Counted from the first letter of the stretch, positions 31,710-44,275 are shown. The stretch is DNA of 64,000 nucleotides from Diploptera punctata (GCA_030220185.1 JASPKZ010001601.1:1240001-1304000), one strand, 5' to 3'. Numbers and translations are program-made. The notes: generated by a model from the sequence alone, not told the origin.

Positions 31710-34700
31710 AGTCTTGGTACCAATGAAAGACAAAAATGGTTATTGTGAGTTATCCGTAAGAGATAAGGGACTCTTGGCATCAATGAAAGACAGAAATGGT
31801 TATTGTGAGTTATCCGTAAGAGATAAAGGGCTCTTGGTATTAATGAAAGACAAAAATGGTTATTGTGAGTTATCCGTAAGAGATAAGGGACTCTTGGTAT
31901 CAATGAAAGACAAAAATAGTTATTGTGAGTTATCCGTAAGAGATAAGGGGCTCTTGGTATAAACGAAAGACAAAAATGGTTATTGTGAGTTATCCGTAAG
32001 AGATAAGGGGCTCTTGGTATCAATGAAAGACAAAAATAGTTATTGTGAGTTATCCGTAAGAGATAAGGGACTCTTGGCATCAATGAAAGACAAAAATAGT
32101 TATTGTGAGTTATCCGTAAGAGATAAGGGGCTCTTGGTATCATTGAAAGACAAAAATGGTTATTGTGAGTTATCCGTAAGAGATAAGGGACTCTTGGTAT
32201 CAATGAAAGACAAAAATGGTTATTGTGAGTTATCCGTAAGAGATAAGGGACTCTTGGTGTCAATGAAAGACAAAAATGGTTATTGTGAGTTATCCGTAAG
32301 AGATAAGGGACTCTTGGCATCAATGAAAGACAGAAATGGTTATTGTGAGTTATCCGTAAGAGATAAGGGACTCTTGGTGTCAATGAAAGACAAAAATGGT
32401 TATTGTGAGTTATCCGTAAGAGATAAAGGGCTCTTGGTATTAATGAAAGACAAAAATGGTTATTGTGAGTTATCCGTAAGAGATAAGGGACTCTTGGTAT
32501 CAATGAAAGACAAAAATAGTTATTGTGAGTTATCCGTAAGAGATAAGGGGCTCTTGGTATAAATGAAAGACAAAAATGGTTATTGTGAGTTATCCGTAAG
32601 AGATAAGGGGCTCTTGGTATCAATGAAATACAAAAATAGTTATTGTGAGTTATCCGTAAGAGATAAGGGGTCTTGGTATCAATGAAAGACAAAAATGGTT
32701 ATTGTGAGTTATCCGTAAGAGATAAGGGACCCTTGGTATCAATGAAAGACAAAAATAGTTATTGTGAGTTATCCGTAAGAGATAAGGGGCTCTTGGTATC
32801 ATTGAAAGACAAAAATGGTTATTGTGAGTTATCCGTAAGAGATAAGGGGCTCTTGGTATCAATGAAAGACAAAAATGGTTATTGTGAGTTATCCGTAAGA
32901 GATAAGGGACTCTTGGTGTCAATGAAAGACAAAAATGGTTATTGTGAGTTATCCGTAAGAGATAAGGGACTCTTGGCATCAATGAAAGACAGAAATGGTT
33001 ATTGTGAGTTATCCGTAAGAGATAAGGGACTCTTGGCATCAATGAAAGACAAAATAGTTATTGTGAGTTATCCGTAAGAGAAAAGGGGCTCTTGGTATCA
33101 ATGAAAGACAAAAATGGTTACTGTGAGTTATCCGTAAGAGATAAGGGGCTCTTGGTGTCAATGAAAGACAAAATTGGTTATTGTGAGTTATCCGTAAGAG
33201 ATAAGGGGCTCTTGGTATCAATGAAAGACAAAATTGGTTATTGTGAGTTATCCGTAAGAGATAAGGGGCTCTTGGTGTCAATGAAAGAAAAAAATGGTTA
33301 TTGTGAGTTATCCGTAAGAGATAAGGGACTCTTGGTATCAATGAAAGACAAAAAATAGTTATTGTGAGTTATCCGTAAGAGAAATGGGATTCTTGGTGTC
33401 AATTAAAGACAAAAATGGTTATTGTGAGTTATCCGTAAGAGATAAGGGACTCTTGGTGTCATTGAAAGACAAAAATGGTTATTGTGAGTTATCCTTAAGA
33501 GATAAGGGACTCTTGGTATCAAAGAAAGACAAAAAATAGTTATTGTGAGTTATCCGTAAGAGAAAAGGGATTCTTGGTGTCAATGAAAGACAAAAATGGT
33601 TATTGTGAGTTATCCGTAAGAGATAAGGGACTCTTGGTGTCAATGAAAGACAAAAATGGTTATTGTGAGTTATCCATAAGAGATAAGGGACTCTTGGTGT
33701 CAATGAAAGACAAGAATAGTTATTGTGAGTTATCCGTAAGAGATAAGGGACTCTTGGTATCAATGAAAGACAAAAAATAGTTATTGTGAGTTATCCGTAA
33801 GAGAAAAGGGATTCTTGGTGTCAATGAAAGACAAAAATGGTTATTGTGAGTTATCCGTAAGAGATAAGGGACTCTTGGTGTCAATGAAAGACAAAAATGG
33901 TTATTGTGAGTTATCCATAAGAGATAAGGGACTCTTGGTGTCAATGAAAGACAAAAATGGTTATTGTGAGTTATCCGTAAGAGAAAAGGGACTCTTGGTG
34001 TCAATGAAAGACAAAAATGGTTTTTGTGAGTTATCCGTAAGAGATAAGGGACTCTTGGTATCAATGAAAGACAAAAATGGTTATTGTGAGTTATCCGTAA
34101 GAGATAAGGGACTCTTGGTGTCAATGAAAAACAAAAATGGTATTTGTGAGTTATCCGTAAGAGATAGGGGACTCTTGGTGTCAATGAAAGACAAAAATGT
34201 TTATTGTGAGTTATCCGTAAGAGATAAGGGACTCTTTGTGTCAATGAAAGACCAAAATGGTTATTGTGAGTTATCCGTAAGAGATAAGGGACTCTTGGTG
34301 TCAATGAAAGACAAAAATGGTTATTGTGAGTTATCCGTAAGAGATAAGGGACTCTTGGCATCAATGAAAGACAGAAATGGTTATTGTGAGTTATCCGTAA
34401 GAGATAAGGGACTCTTGGCATCAATGAAAGACAAAAATAGTTATTGTGAGTTATCCGTAAGAGATAAGGGGCTCTTGGTATCAATGAAAGACAAAAATGG
34501 TTATTGTGAGTTATCCGTAAGAGATAAGGGACTCTTGGTATCAATGAATGACAAAAATAGTTATTGTGAGTTATCCGTAAGAGATAAGGGACTCTTGGTA
34601 TCAATGAAAGACAAAATGGTTATTGTGAGTTATCCGTAAGAGATAAGGGACTCTTGGTATCAATGAAGGACAAGAATGGTTATTGTGAGTTATCCGTAAG

Positions 34701-35548
34701 AGATAAGGGACTCTTGGTATCAATGAAGGACAAAAATGGTTATTGTGAGTTATCCGTAAGAGATAAGGGATTCTTGGTGTCAATGAAAGACAAAAATGGT
34801 TATTGTGAGTTATCCGTAAGAGATAAGGGACTCTTGGTGTCAATGAAAGACAAAAATTGTTATTGTGATTTATCCGTAAGAGATAAGGGACTCTTGGTGT
34901 CAATGAAAGACAAAAATGGTTATTGTGAGTTATCCGTAAAAGATAAGGGACTCTTGGTGTCAATGAAAGACAAAAATGGTTATTGTGAGTTATCCGTAAG
35001 AGATAAGGGACTCTTGGTGTCAATGAAAGACAAAAATGGTTATTGTGAGTTATCCGTAAAAGATAAGGGACTCTTGGTGTCAATGAAAGACAAAAATGGT
35101 TATTGTGAGTTATCCGTAAGAGATAAGGGACTCTTGGTATCAATGAAAGACAAAAATGGTTATTGTGAGTTATCCGTAAGAGATAAGGGACTCTTGGTGT
35201 CAATGAAAAACAAAAATGGTTATTGTGAGTTATCCGTAAAAGATAAGGGACTCTTGGTGTCAATGAAAGACAAAAATGGTTATTGTGAGTTATCCGTAAG
35301 AGATAAGGGACTCTTGGTGTCAATGAAAGACAAAAATGGTTTTTGTGAGTTATCCGTAAGAGATAAGGGACTCTTGGTGTCGATGAAAGACAAAAATGGT
35401 TATTGTGAGTTATCCGTAAGAGATAAGGGACTCTTGGTATCAATGAAAGACAAAAAATAGTTATTGTGAGTTTTCCGTAAGAGATAAGGGACTCTTTGTG
35501 TCAATGAAAGACTAAAATGGTTATTGTGAGTTATCCGTAAGAGATAAA
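31710..35548. repeat. 60-bp satellite array, about 64 units
   Basis: Unit of 60 bp, e.g. TCTTGGTGTCAATGAAAGAC then AAAAATGGTTATTGTGAGTT then ATCCGTAAGAGATAAGGGAC. Units differ at a few recurrent sites (GTATC, GTGTC or GCATC; GGT or AGT; GGGAC or GGGGC), and variant strings repeat at about 600-660 bp in the first third, so a higher-order organisation exists. Period 60 keeps one frame open on each strand for hundreds of codons. About seven single-base indels, mostly in the A-run, reset the frames, and both strands would encode 20-residue repeats. I treat it as satellite DNA, not a gene. Within the unit GAGT-TATC and GATA-ACTC can pair imperfectly. Confidence 0.95.
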
Positions 35549-35750
35549 CATATGCTGTCGCGGACTTTTTGTAGACCTTTTTGAGATAGTCAATTCTGTG
35601 TACATTAATTTTGTGTATTTCTTATGGTTTAGGCAGCGTAAGGCATTTAAGCGTCCAAAGAGCTACTTTTTTCCCGTTTTCCACTACAAAGGGCGATTTT
35701 TAAGGGCGTAGGAGTTGAATATCACAACTATCTTATAGCCTATGTTTAAG

Positions 35751-35965
35751 TCTAATTTCTGATTATACTATTCAACTGTTTGTGTGTGAAACCAAGATAA
35801 AAGACAGTCAGAAGTATAATTTCTCATTATATCATTCAACTGTTTGTGTGTGGAACCAAGAGAAAAGGCAGTCAGATGTCTAACTTCTCATTGTACTATT
35901 CAACTGTTTCTGTGTGAAACCAAGATAGAAGGCAGTCAGAAGTATAACTTCTCATTGTACTATGT
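35751..35965 (+). repeat. tandem repeat, unit about 64 bp, 3.3 copies
   Basis: Units start TAATTTCTGATTATACTATT, ATAATTTCTCATTATATCAT and CTAACTTCTCATTGTACTAT, each followed by CAACTGTTTGTGTGTGAAACC or a variant. They lie about 200 bp beyond the 60-bp array with no shared sequence. Confidence 0.9.
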
Positions 35966-36478
35966 TGTAATCTTACGTTTTACTACATGAAAATCCTAGC
36001 CCTAGATGATGATGATAGTTGAAGTGTATGGCACATTTACATAAACTGTCTATATCTAATTTGAATGTTCATTTTATGTTTTTAAGCAGTTAGAACAGTG
36101 AATAAAATTTAACCATATACAAATACGTGCTCTATACCTGTCGCATCGTTCATATTTTACCGCAGCTTTCAGAGAATTAATCCACTACGCAATATACATT
36201 ATTGTTTGTACAAGAAACACTCTAAATATTATATTGAGGGCTCTGGTAGCTTCAAGCTTTTATAACATAGCGGGTGTAAGCATATGTATACATGGGACTT
36301 ACTCCCTGCACAAACTCCCACATGAAGCCTGACAGTGAATTAAACATTATATCACGTAAATACATATTGTCTTCTGTGATACAAAACAGGAAAAAAGTAA
36401 CAAACTCAATTCACCAGATCTTTCATTAAGTGCTTATAGACATTCCTCAAACGGAATGTTAAATTATGTCAAAATTAA
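35966..36478. other. no recognisable gene
   Basis: No recognisable feature. Confidence 0.3.
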
Positions 36479-36480
36479 TA

Positions 36481-37214
36481 TACAGGGTGTTGCAAAAACA
36501 TCGACAACGGAGGTGAGGCAGTATATTGAGATATGTTGATAATTTTTTAACAAGGTACCCATGTCCGGAAATGATGCGTTTTCACACTATGAGTAGCTAA
36601 CTTCTCAAGAGTTCCGTTAGTTGGATTTTAAGACTTAATACTTGACAACACTGTCACAGTCACATCAAGTTTTCAAAATATCCACCTCCCATCTCATTGC
36701 AGAACTTACATCGGCGGTGTAGTGATTGGCGTTCACGTTCAAATATGTCTGGCTTCGTTTGAATTATTTCTGCAGTAGCGTGGATTCGGGTTGTAAGATC
36801 CATACGTGACTCTACTGGAGTCTGATAAACGGACTGTTTCATGTCGCCAAATAAAAAATAGTCGAGAGGGTTAAGATCAGGTGATCTCGGAGGTCATGGG
36901 ACTGGTCCTCCTGGACTTGAAAATATGGTATCCAAATGTCTCCTCACATTGGCATCGAAGTGAGCTGGAGCTCCGTCATGTTGCAGCCACATTCCGTTGC
37001 GAAGCCACGTATCACAGGTCCCGTACCTGTGAGGTGTTGTCAAGTAATGAGTCTTCAAATCCTTGGAACTAACACTGATCTTGAGACATAATTAGTTAGT
37101 CATAGTGTGAAAACGCATCATTTCCGGACATGTGTACCTTATTAAAAATGTTCAATATATCTCAATATACTACCCCACCTCCGTTGTCGGCCTTTTTTTT
37201 TGCAACACTCTGTA
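36481..37214. mobile_element. mariner-superfamily DNA transposon relic 1
   Basis: 734 bp with inverted repeats of about 120 bp (TACAGGGTGTTGCAAAAACA at left, TACAGAGTGTTGCAAAAAAA inverted at right), flanked by TA on each side. Inner repeat blocks ATGTCCGGAAATGATGCG and GACAACGGAGGT match between the ends. Only the C-terminal half of a transposase lies between them, so the copy is internally deleted. Confidence 0.85.
36660..37065 (-). pseudogene. mariner-type transposase, C-terminal half
   Basis: Minus strand: LRNGMWLQHDGAPAHFD with the second catalytic Asp in QHDGAPAH, then VRRHLDTIFSSPGG. After a TGA in place of a likely Trp codon it continues RSPDLNPLDYFLFGDMK, where the third catalytic acidic residue lies, and RRCKFCNEMGGGYFENLM to the stop. 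The N-terminal DNA-binding part and first catalytic Asp are missing. Confidence 0.85.
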
Positions 37215-37400
37215 TATCCTACAATCATTATAATTGTTTAAACCATGGTTTCGTAATAGGCAAACATTTGAACTCGAAAGTTTATGAATTTATCCAGGCT
37301 AAGGCCGATTAATCGGCAGCGGTTGTCTGGTAGTTACGTTCCTTGCCTCTAGTCCTGAGGGTCGCGGATTCAAACCCGACCTTCATCCATCAAAGTAATA

Positions 37401-37895
37401 CAGGGTTCTTCATTTATAACCTAACGTACGCACGGCGTTTTGCCTGTGCATGGTTGGGTGTACCATAGCCTGCTTTGCTCCTACACAAACTCCGCGCGTG
37501 AAGCATGTATAAAAATCTTAATTTATAGAAGATGCTGGAAATGTCGTCCACCATCAGCTAAACAGGCATTATATCGTGACACAATGGACACGTGCACACT
37601 TATAAGGTTTTAGTTTTAATAGTTTAGTTACTCTATGTGTAAAAGAGTCTGAAATGTCCACCTGTTGTGCTAAGATTTTGTTGGTGTGCATTCACAAGTT
37701 GCACTTATTTCGCCTAACGTTTCCTCTATTAAAACTGTACGTTTACGCTTTCGATTTTTGTTTAACACAGAATCAGTGGTTACGAATTTCTTCAGAATCT
37801 CGTGAATTGAAAATCTGGAAGAAAACACTTCACCAAGGAATTTTTTAATATACTCTGTGCAACACGGCTTGTTGATTCACAACGAAAACAACTTT

Positions 37896-37973
<78 letters not shown>

Positions 37974-38131
37974 CGTTTATCTAGATTCAATCGCCTAGAC
38001 GATACAGTACTGCCGAGTACCGCTGCTAGCAGATGCGCGCGCTCAAAGGCATCCGGTAGTGGGGGAATCTAGAAAGAGCTCTGGAGAGGCGAAGCGTCGT
38101 GTGCCCGTTAGGTTATAAATGAAGAACCCTG
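37401..38131. mobile_element. TA-flanked DNA element inside SINE C
   Basis: Ends CAGGGTTCTTCATTTATAAC at both sides (right one inverted), extending about 45 bp, with TA duplicated (37399-37400 and 38132-38133). No transposase is recognisable; a 64-codon frame at 37654-37848 has no motif. A one-ended copy lies at 61705-61855. Probably a non-autonomous mariner-superfamily element. Confidence 0.7.
37898..37972. repeat. (CA)n microsatellite
   Basis: Uninterrupted AC dinucleotide run of about 75 bp inside the TA-flanked element. Confidence 0.98.
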
Positions 38132-38415
38132 TATCTTAGTTGCGTACTGGATGTCTCATTGAGGCGTTGCGCTAACCACATGTCACTCTTGACATCTATA
38201 GGTAAATAAGCATAACTAAATTAGCGTGGTTAAGAAACTCCCGCCAGGGATCAGCCATATCCCCAAGCGCAACCTATAGGGTACACACAAGGCCTAATTT
38301 GTTTCTGTTTTTTAGGAAATTTAATTAGATCGATGCGTTTTGATTTGGAGAGAAAATAAAAAAATCAGATTTGAAGAAAAAATAAAATAGATTTATGGCA
38401 TATTAAAGTATTTAA

Positions 38416-38750
38416 GGTCCACCGCTGTAGACTCGAGGTAGCGTGCTGCCTTGTCACGCAGCGGGCCCGGGTTCGATCCCCGGTCGGGGCAGTTTTTCTG
38501 GGTGAGGTTTTTATCGGGGTTTTTCCTCACCTGTAAGACAAATGTCAGGAAAACTTTAAGGCCCAAACGGTCCCCGAAATCATATGGCCATCATCATCAT
38601 CATCATCATTATCATCATCATCCTTCACCGGTGTGGAAAGCAACGGGAAGCTACCACACCTGCAATTCCCTAGTAAAGCTGCAAGCATAGCATGAAGATG
38701 CTATGACTGCAATGAAGGACCTGTCGTCGGCAGAATTACTATGGATGGAT
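38416..38750 (+). mobile_element. SINE A, copy 6
   Basis: Full length and close to the apparent family consensus: GTCCACCGCTGTAGACTCG head, GGGTTCGATCCCCGGTCGG B box and ATGGATGGAT tail. It abuts repeat Y copy 2 at its 3' end. Confidence 0.93.
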
Positions 38751-38754
38751 AATA

Positions 38755-39362
38755 ATGTTAGATAATAATAATTTTTAAAAATATATAATTATATTCGTGC
38801 CTAGACACTAAAAATATCGTAAGCAATTAAATTTTCATGGGATTCCGGTTTATGACAATCAATTAAACTAAGAATTAAAAAAATAATAGTTTATAAAAAC
38901 TAAAACAACACACTTTATTAAAAAACCGTACTAAAAAATGAAAAATAATTTTAATTTCCAACACACTTGGGATGAAATTGAAGTGGCCAACAAAAAAAAT
39001 CATTTCCAACACATCTAGAATAAAACTAGAGTTACCTACAAAAAAAAAATATTAATTTTACCATCAAAAGCGTGGGGTGCTCTATATCAATTAATATATT
39101 TGATAATAAACAGATATTGGTAAAAGTAAAATCTCTAAGAAGAAAACTTAAAAACCATAAAAGGCACCCCACGGTTTTGATGGTATAATTATTTTTTTTT
39201 TGTAGATAACTCTAGTTTTATTCTAGATGTGTTTGAGATGATTTTTTTGTTGACCACTTTAATTTTATCCGAAGCGTGTTGGAAATTAAAATTATTTTTC
39301 GTTTTTTAGTTCGGTTTTATAATAAAGCGTGTTGTTGTAGTTTTTTTAACTATTATTTATTG
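38755..39362. mobile_element. repeat Y, copy 2 (foldback, uninterrupted)
   Basis: Imperfect palindrome: outer blocks TTTCCAACACACTTGGGAT and AAGCGTGTTGGAAATT, AACACATCTAGAATAAAACT with its inverse near 39215, and the inner CGTGGGGTGC/GCACCCCACG pair. No coding capacity. It shows the pre-insertion state of copy 1 at 14.7-17.5 kb. Confidence 0.85.
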
Positions 39363-40469
39363 TTCTGCATTTCTTTCGCAAATTGTTAATTTATGAGCGT
39401 ATTTTTTTATTATGCCAGTTGTTCTACTAAGTTGCAAACTCAGTAAAAATGAGATTCCATTACCGACATCTGCCGGGATAAATGGACACTGACATGTAGC
39501 TGGAAGTTTATTTGGTAAAAGATAACTTCTTACCTTCTCACAATGAAACGAACAAAGTCAGAAAGAAAAGGAATTTCATGTTCCGCTGACTCTGAATGGG
39601 ATTTTGAAATGAAAATACGGATGTTTTGTTCATTGTCACTGTTACCAACGTAACGAAGCGTTAGAGAGCAATCTTTGTTATTTGTGATAATGTCCGGAAT
39701 AAGCTAACGTACAGTTGTGTCGCTTTGTCCTGCAATCCCACGGTATTAACTGCTGCTTCATTTCTGACCAGAATTCATATTAATAATTCATTTCCTTAAT
39801 TACGATGTTAACTCTGTTTCTACATTTGTTGCTTTCTCTCTCCGTGCATTATATATTCTTGTGAACGAGGCAGGTTACATTATACACCTGATGAAAAACG
39901 TTTGATTCGGTTGAATGCAACGTCCTCTGACAGAAAGTATGGAAACGAAGTGTTTGAGAATGTATATTAGGACGTTAATGGAAGTTTATTGAAAAATGGA
40001 ATTTGCATTTAAACATGCGTGGGACCATGTTTCGGAAAATATCACGGTATATAAAATAGGAGTCCGTTTTGTTCACCATAAATCCCGTAAGATTGCGCAT
40101 AGGGACAGACGGCGCAATCGCTACCTGTATTTTCTTAATAGGCCAATAAACGACCCTACTACAGCATATGACATGTTTAATGAACAATGAAAATTTACTT
40201 TGTGCTCTTTAGATTTGTACAATTTTTTCTATGAAATTACTTTAGACTTGTAAAAATAAAATATATTCGTTAAAATATGGACGTATATTTATTTTTTTTT
40301 TACAAATGCCCCAGGTTGTCTTTCAACATTCCTGGTTTCTCTCGAGGCTTGGCGTACTTGTAACCCACTTCTCAGGTTGGGGCGCCTGGAAGGCGGGGTT
40401 ACGTTGCCCCGGCGATATGATGGCTGCGCCAGGAGAGTCCTTAATCCTAAGCTTAATCTAAGATGAATA
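39363..40469. other. no recognisable gene
   Basis: A frame of 64 codons at 39996-40190 (plus) is overlapped by one of 70 codons at 39975-40187 (minus). Neither has a recognisable motif. A GC-richer patch at 40310-40440 is unassigned. Confidence 0.25.
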
Positions 40470-40661
40470 TGAATGATGATGATTGCGATGGCCATATGAT
40501 TTCGGGGACCGTTTGGGCCTTAAAGTTTTCCTGACATTTGTCTTGCAGGTGAGAAAAAACCCCGATAAAAACCTCACAACAATAATTGTCCCGACCGGGG
40601 ATCGAACCCAGGCCCGCTGCGTGACAAGGCAGCACGTTACCTCGAGACCACAGCGGTGGAC
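40470..40661 (-). mobile_element. SINE A, copy 7 (3' part missing)
   Basis: Head intact at the right edge; the body stops in the GATGATGAT region, so the 3' tail is absent. Otherwise close to consensus. Confidence 0.88.
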
Positions 40662-40904
40662 ATAACGTATATTTATAGTAAATAATTTTAGTTGTTTTGG
40701 GTTTGTCATAGATAACGTAGCATGAAATTTTCGATCTTGTATATGTATGTTTTTGAAGGACATTTTATGCTCTGTCAATAACTGATATGAGTGGCTTCAT
40801 GTTAGCACTGTTTGAAGTTGCGAAAATTTCAGAAAACACAGGAATTTGTCTGCAAGACGATTATTATTAAAGGAATTAATTATAGCTTACTGAAAAATAT
40901 CATT

Positions 40905-41170
40905 AACTAACTCTAATTCACTGGCGCTATCGAACCCTTAGGTTCATGGATGCGAGGACTTAAGCTATCCATACATCCCTATCCTGAGCCAATATTTTCC
41001 AATCAACTCCTGTATAATCTACTTCCCTCAAATCATAGTTAATGTTATTCTCCCACCTCATTCTTGGTCTACCGACTGAGTGTTTTTCTTCTGGTTTTCC
41101 TACAAGAAGCTTCCATGCACGTCTTTCATTCCCCCTTTCGTGTCACATGTCCTGCCCATCACAGTAGACC
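40905..41170 (-). pseudogene. LINE family A, 3' end only (copy h)
   Basis: The last 80 or so codons (RRMRWENN-like block) and 3' hairpin, with extra substitutions and indels (GTCACATGTCCTGCCCATCA). The tail is ATTAACTAACTC in plus-strand orientation. Confidence 0.8.
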
Positions 41171-42497
41171 AAGTACTGTATGTCGTATTTGGAGAAACAA
41201 GATGTTAAAATGAATTAATCCACAAATAATTGTAGAGTATTTCAAACTCTCTTTGCAATTACAATTATTTTTAATCCTGTACATTACACATATGAACGTG
41301 ATGAAATGTAGTTAGAATTATTTTAACATTAGTTTTTCCATGAAATTTGCCCGAGCACAGTGTGGTATGCTTGTGCTTTGGATAATCAAATTATCAATTC
41401 TATTCGTAATACACAGGGGCTTTATCTATATTTTTGACGCCTGTCTGTCAGAATTATTTTGTACGATCAAAAAATATGCTCCACACCATATGATGTTGTG
41501 GGAGCAAACATGTACCGCGCTATATGTGATAGTTTGATGTAAGTGAAAATAATATTGGCCTTACCTACAAGAACCTTACTAATTTCATAAACTGTGGAGT
41601 AACACCTTATTTCCCAGCACAACTTCAAGTTTAGCAGCAGCAGTCTTCCCTACATTTAAATTCTGTAATCCATTCACAAAATAAGGACTGTCCTTAGGTA
41701 GTAAAAAGGAACAGAAAGAGTAGGTGGTTATTATTCTAACATTGTTGTTCTACTTATTCATGTTTTTGTCACAGATTAGGAAATTCCTGTTTTTGTTCTG
41801 TAGTTTCGGACAAACGCCTCCACTTGGTCATTCCATGTCTACTTTTTTTTTCAATATTTTCTTTTATCAAATCTATTTATCTTGTTCCAGATGGATACTG
41901 AGGAATTTTCGCCTGTCTACCATATTACATTGTCAAAGAATTAAAAAACTACAGTCACTTCAAAAATGTTTTTAACCAATTAGTATAAATTTTATTTAAA
42001 AAAATTGAAAGTTGAAAAATATGAAGGAATATTACATTTTTACTAGAATATGAAAATTTCGCCAAAATATTATGAAATACGAAAAAATATGTAGGTCTTA
42101 TTTATTCTACAGATCATAAAAGTAAAGATACTTAGTCTCAGCGCTTAGTTTAAAATATGAAATTTCATAAAATTCCTCGCTCTAATCATGACATTGCAAA
42201 TCCCGGTGTTAGCGTCTCTGTCGTACTACACTACTTTTTTTCTACCTTTTTAATTCTCTCCACTTTCTCCTCATCGCATCTCGTGTCCTTATTCACGCTG
42301 ATTTGAATATGTTCATTAACGCAGCGATGCAAATATTCTCCTCGGAGCGATCAGAATGCAATATTCATAACATGTCAGTTTCATTTTATCACAACACCAC
42401 ATTCAGCACAAAAATACAAATAATTAATAGAACATTGTGGTTTAGGTTTCTGTTGCACTTAGTTATATACATTTAAAATGACTATTAAACTCATGCC
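41171..42497. other. no recognisable gene
   Basis: AT-rich sequence; open frames of 65 and 83 codons at 41340-41537 and 41724-41975 have no motif. Confidence 0.25.
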
Positions 42498-43313
42498 TTA
42501 GTACTATTGGCCGATAGCGAGGAGATACTAAAGGCCAACGCGCACATGCTACTGAGTAACACTAAGAAATTGGGACTGGAAGTAAATATCAATAAAACTA
42601 AATATATGGTCACACAAAGAAATACATTATATAATGGAAATGAACAGTTAATGACAAATGAGGGAAATTTTGAGGAAGTGGCTGAATTCAAATACCTAGG
42701 AACAATAATCACAAACAGGAATGAGATGCACAAGGAAATTAAACATAGGCTCAATTCTGGAAATGCGTGCTATTCTGCATTACAGAGACTCTTGATGTCC
42801 CAACTCCTTTTCAAAAAACGTTAAACTGAAAATATATAAAACTATTATTCTACCAGTTATATTATATGGGTGCGAAACATGGACTCTTACTTTAAGGGAG
42901 GAAAGGAGATTACGAGTATTTGGGAATAAAGTGTTTAGGACAATTTTTGGACCAAAGAGAGATGAACAGACAAGTGAATGGAGGAGACTACAAAACAATG
43001 AACTACATGGTCTTTATAGGAAGCCAGATATAATAACAGTTAAGTCTCGTAGACTGCGATGGGCAGGACATGTGTTACGAATGGGGAATGAAAGACATGC
43101 ATGGAAGCTTCTTGTAGGAAAACCAGGGGGAAAACGCCCATTTGGTAGACCAATAATGAGGTGGGAGAATAACATTAACTATGTTTTGAGGGAAGTAGAT
43201 TATACAGGGGATGATTGGAAAACATTGGCTCAGGATAGGGATGTATAGAGAGCTTATGTCCCCGCGGCCATGAACCTATGGGTTCTATAGTGCCAGTGAG
43301 TTAGTTAGTTAGT
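42498..43313 (+). pseudogene. LINE family A copy i
   Basis: Starts right after the active-site YADD (LLADSEEILK) and runs to GCCAGTGAGTTAGTTAGTTA. An extra T in the polypyrimidine CTTTTC stretch near 42809 shifts the frame before the KLKIYKT block. The C-terminal block RRLRWAGHVLRMGNERHAWK is well preserved, with a TAG near 43246. Confidence 0.88.
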
Positions 43314-43317
43314 TATT

Positions 43318-44008
43318 GAAGTTATGCCCCAAATTGCAGCCAATGACCAATCGCATTTTAATTAATTTTGGTTTACAACCAATCACAGTCTCGTTTCACC
43401 TGGAATTATCAAATATTCTTCTTCTTAAAAATAATTTGTAGGATTTTCATCCTGTTTATTTCCAAAATTACTCCTCGGAGGAAGACGGATGGGGTTCGTT
43501 AGTCCTGCAAGACAACCCATCTAGGAGAGACAACTCCGAAATAAAACGGGGCCAAGGCTGAGCTCTTGAGCTGGCTGAAGGCAGTCGGCCTAGGGAGGAA
43601 ACCCCGAATAATAAACCCGCCATGAAAACGGACTAGCAACCCACTTCAAGGTGTATCTTATACATTGCTCGCAGTCCCTAGGATCAAGCCTCGGTTGAAA
43701 GACGGAATTTATCAAATAAGTTTATTGTATTAAAGAAAGATCCTCCTTTTAACATTTTGAATAGTTGAACATTTTGCAGTGCTGACTCTCTGAGAAATAC
43801 GGCTACCAGATTGTATATATAGTGTACGAATGTAAACAAATATTGCTTGCAGGATATACGTAATATAAAAACATTCGTAGTAATTGATTATACCACAATA
43901 AAAAGAAACCACTGTTTGCACTTTTTTAAATGTATTATTTACGTTACAGAAAAGTATAATTTACATCATACGACATCAGAAATTAATTAATAACCTATAA
44001 TGAACACA
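43318..44008 (-). mobile_element. repeat X, copy 5, split by a SINE-like element
   Basis: One end (CATGCCCC-like, TTATGCCCCAAATTGCAGC) at left and the middle of the element (TATTAATTAATTTCTGATG, inverted) at right. The hairpin end is missing. An insertion lies at 43416-43703 between GGAATTATCAAATA and GGAATTTATCAAATA. Confidence 0.75.
43416..43703 (-). mobile_element. SINE-like insertion G
   Basis: GC-richer element with TTCTTCTTCTT at left (a GAA-rich 3' tail if read on the minus strand), bounded by a 14-15 bp duplication with one base difference. I do not see clear tRNA promoter boxes, so its class is uncertain. Confidence 0.55.
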
Positions 44009-44039
44009 GAAATAGGACAGCAACTAAAAGTAGATTAAT

Positions 44040-44235
44040 TAAACACAATAATAGAGAAATACAGGAAAGAACTGGAAAGAACACTTGGCAAGGATGATAG
44101 AGAATAGAATACCAAAAGCAGCATACAGCTATTCATCACGAGGAAGAAGAAGTTTGGGAACACCAAAGAAAAGATGAAAAGAGCAGCAATTTGGAGCCGG
44201 AACAGGCTAGTAAATAAGGATATACTGTGAAGAAG
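44040..44235 (+). pseudogene. LINE family B, 3' fragment (B7)
   Basis: Matches the 3' part of the copy at 53738-54345: TGGAAAGAACACTTGGCAAG, TACAGCTATTCATCACGAGG, GGAGCCGGAACAGGCTAGTA and tail GTGAAGAAGAAG. Less than 70 codons remain, with stops. Confidence 0.75.
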
Positions 44236-44249
44236 AAGTCTCCATCAGC

Positions 44250-44273
44250 AAAAAAAAAAAAAAAAAAAAAAAA
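44250..44273. repeat. poly(A) run
   Basis: About 23 consecutive A with no recognisable retrocopy upstream other than the LINE B fragment ending at about 44235. Confidence 0.9.
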
Positions 44274-44275
44274 AT

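Larger units (their letters stand above)
37313..38265 (+). mobile_element. SINE C, copy 2, split by a DNA element
   Basis: The head (GGTAGTTACGTTCCTTGCC, GGATTCAAACCCGAC) lies at 37313-37383. The 3' body (GTCTCATTGAGGCGTTGCGC, CTAAATTAGCGTGGTTAAG) resumes after 38133. The element at 37401-38131 accounts for the gap. Confidence 0.65.

Noticed and set aside
31574..35460. Long ORFs (up to 372 codons) on both strands of the 60-bp array as repeat-protein genes
   Set aside because: Period 60 without stops opens frames on both strands by construction; frames break at A-run indels, there is no signal peptide, promoter or splice context, and both strands would have to encode proteins.
31710..35548. 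CRISPR-like array
   Set aside because: Units are contiguous with no unique spacers, and the sequence context is eukaryotic.
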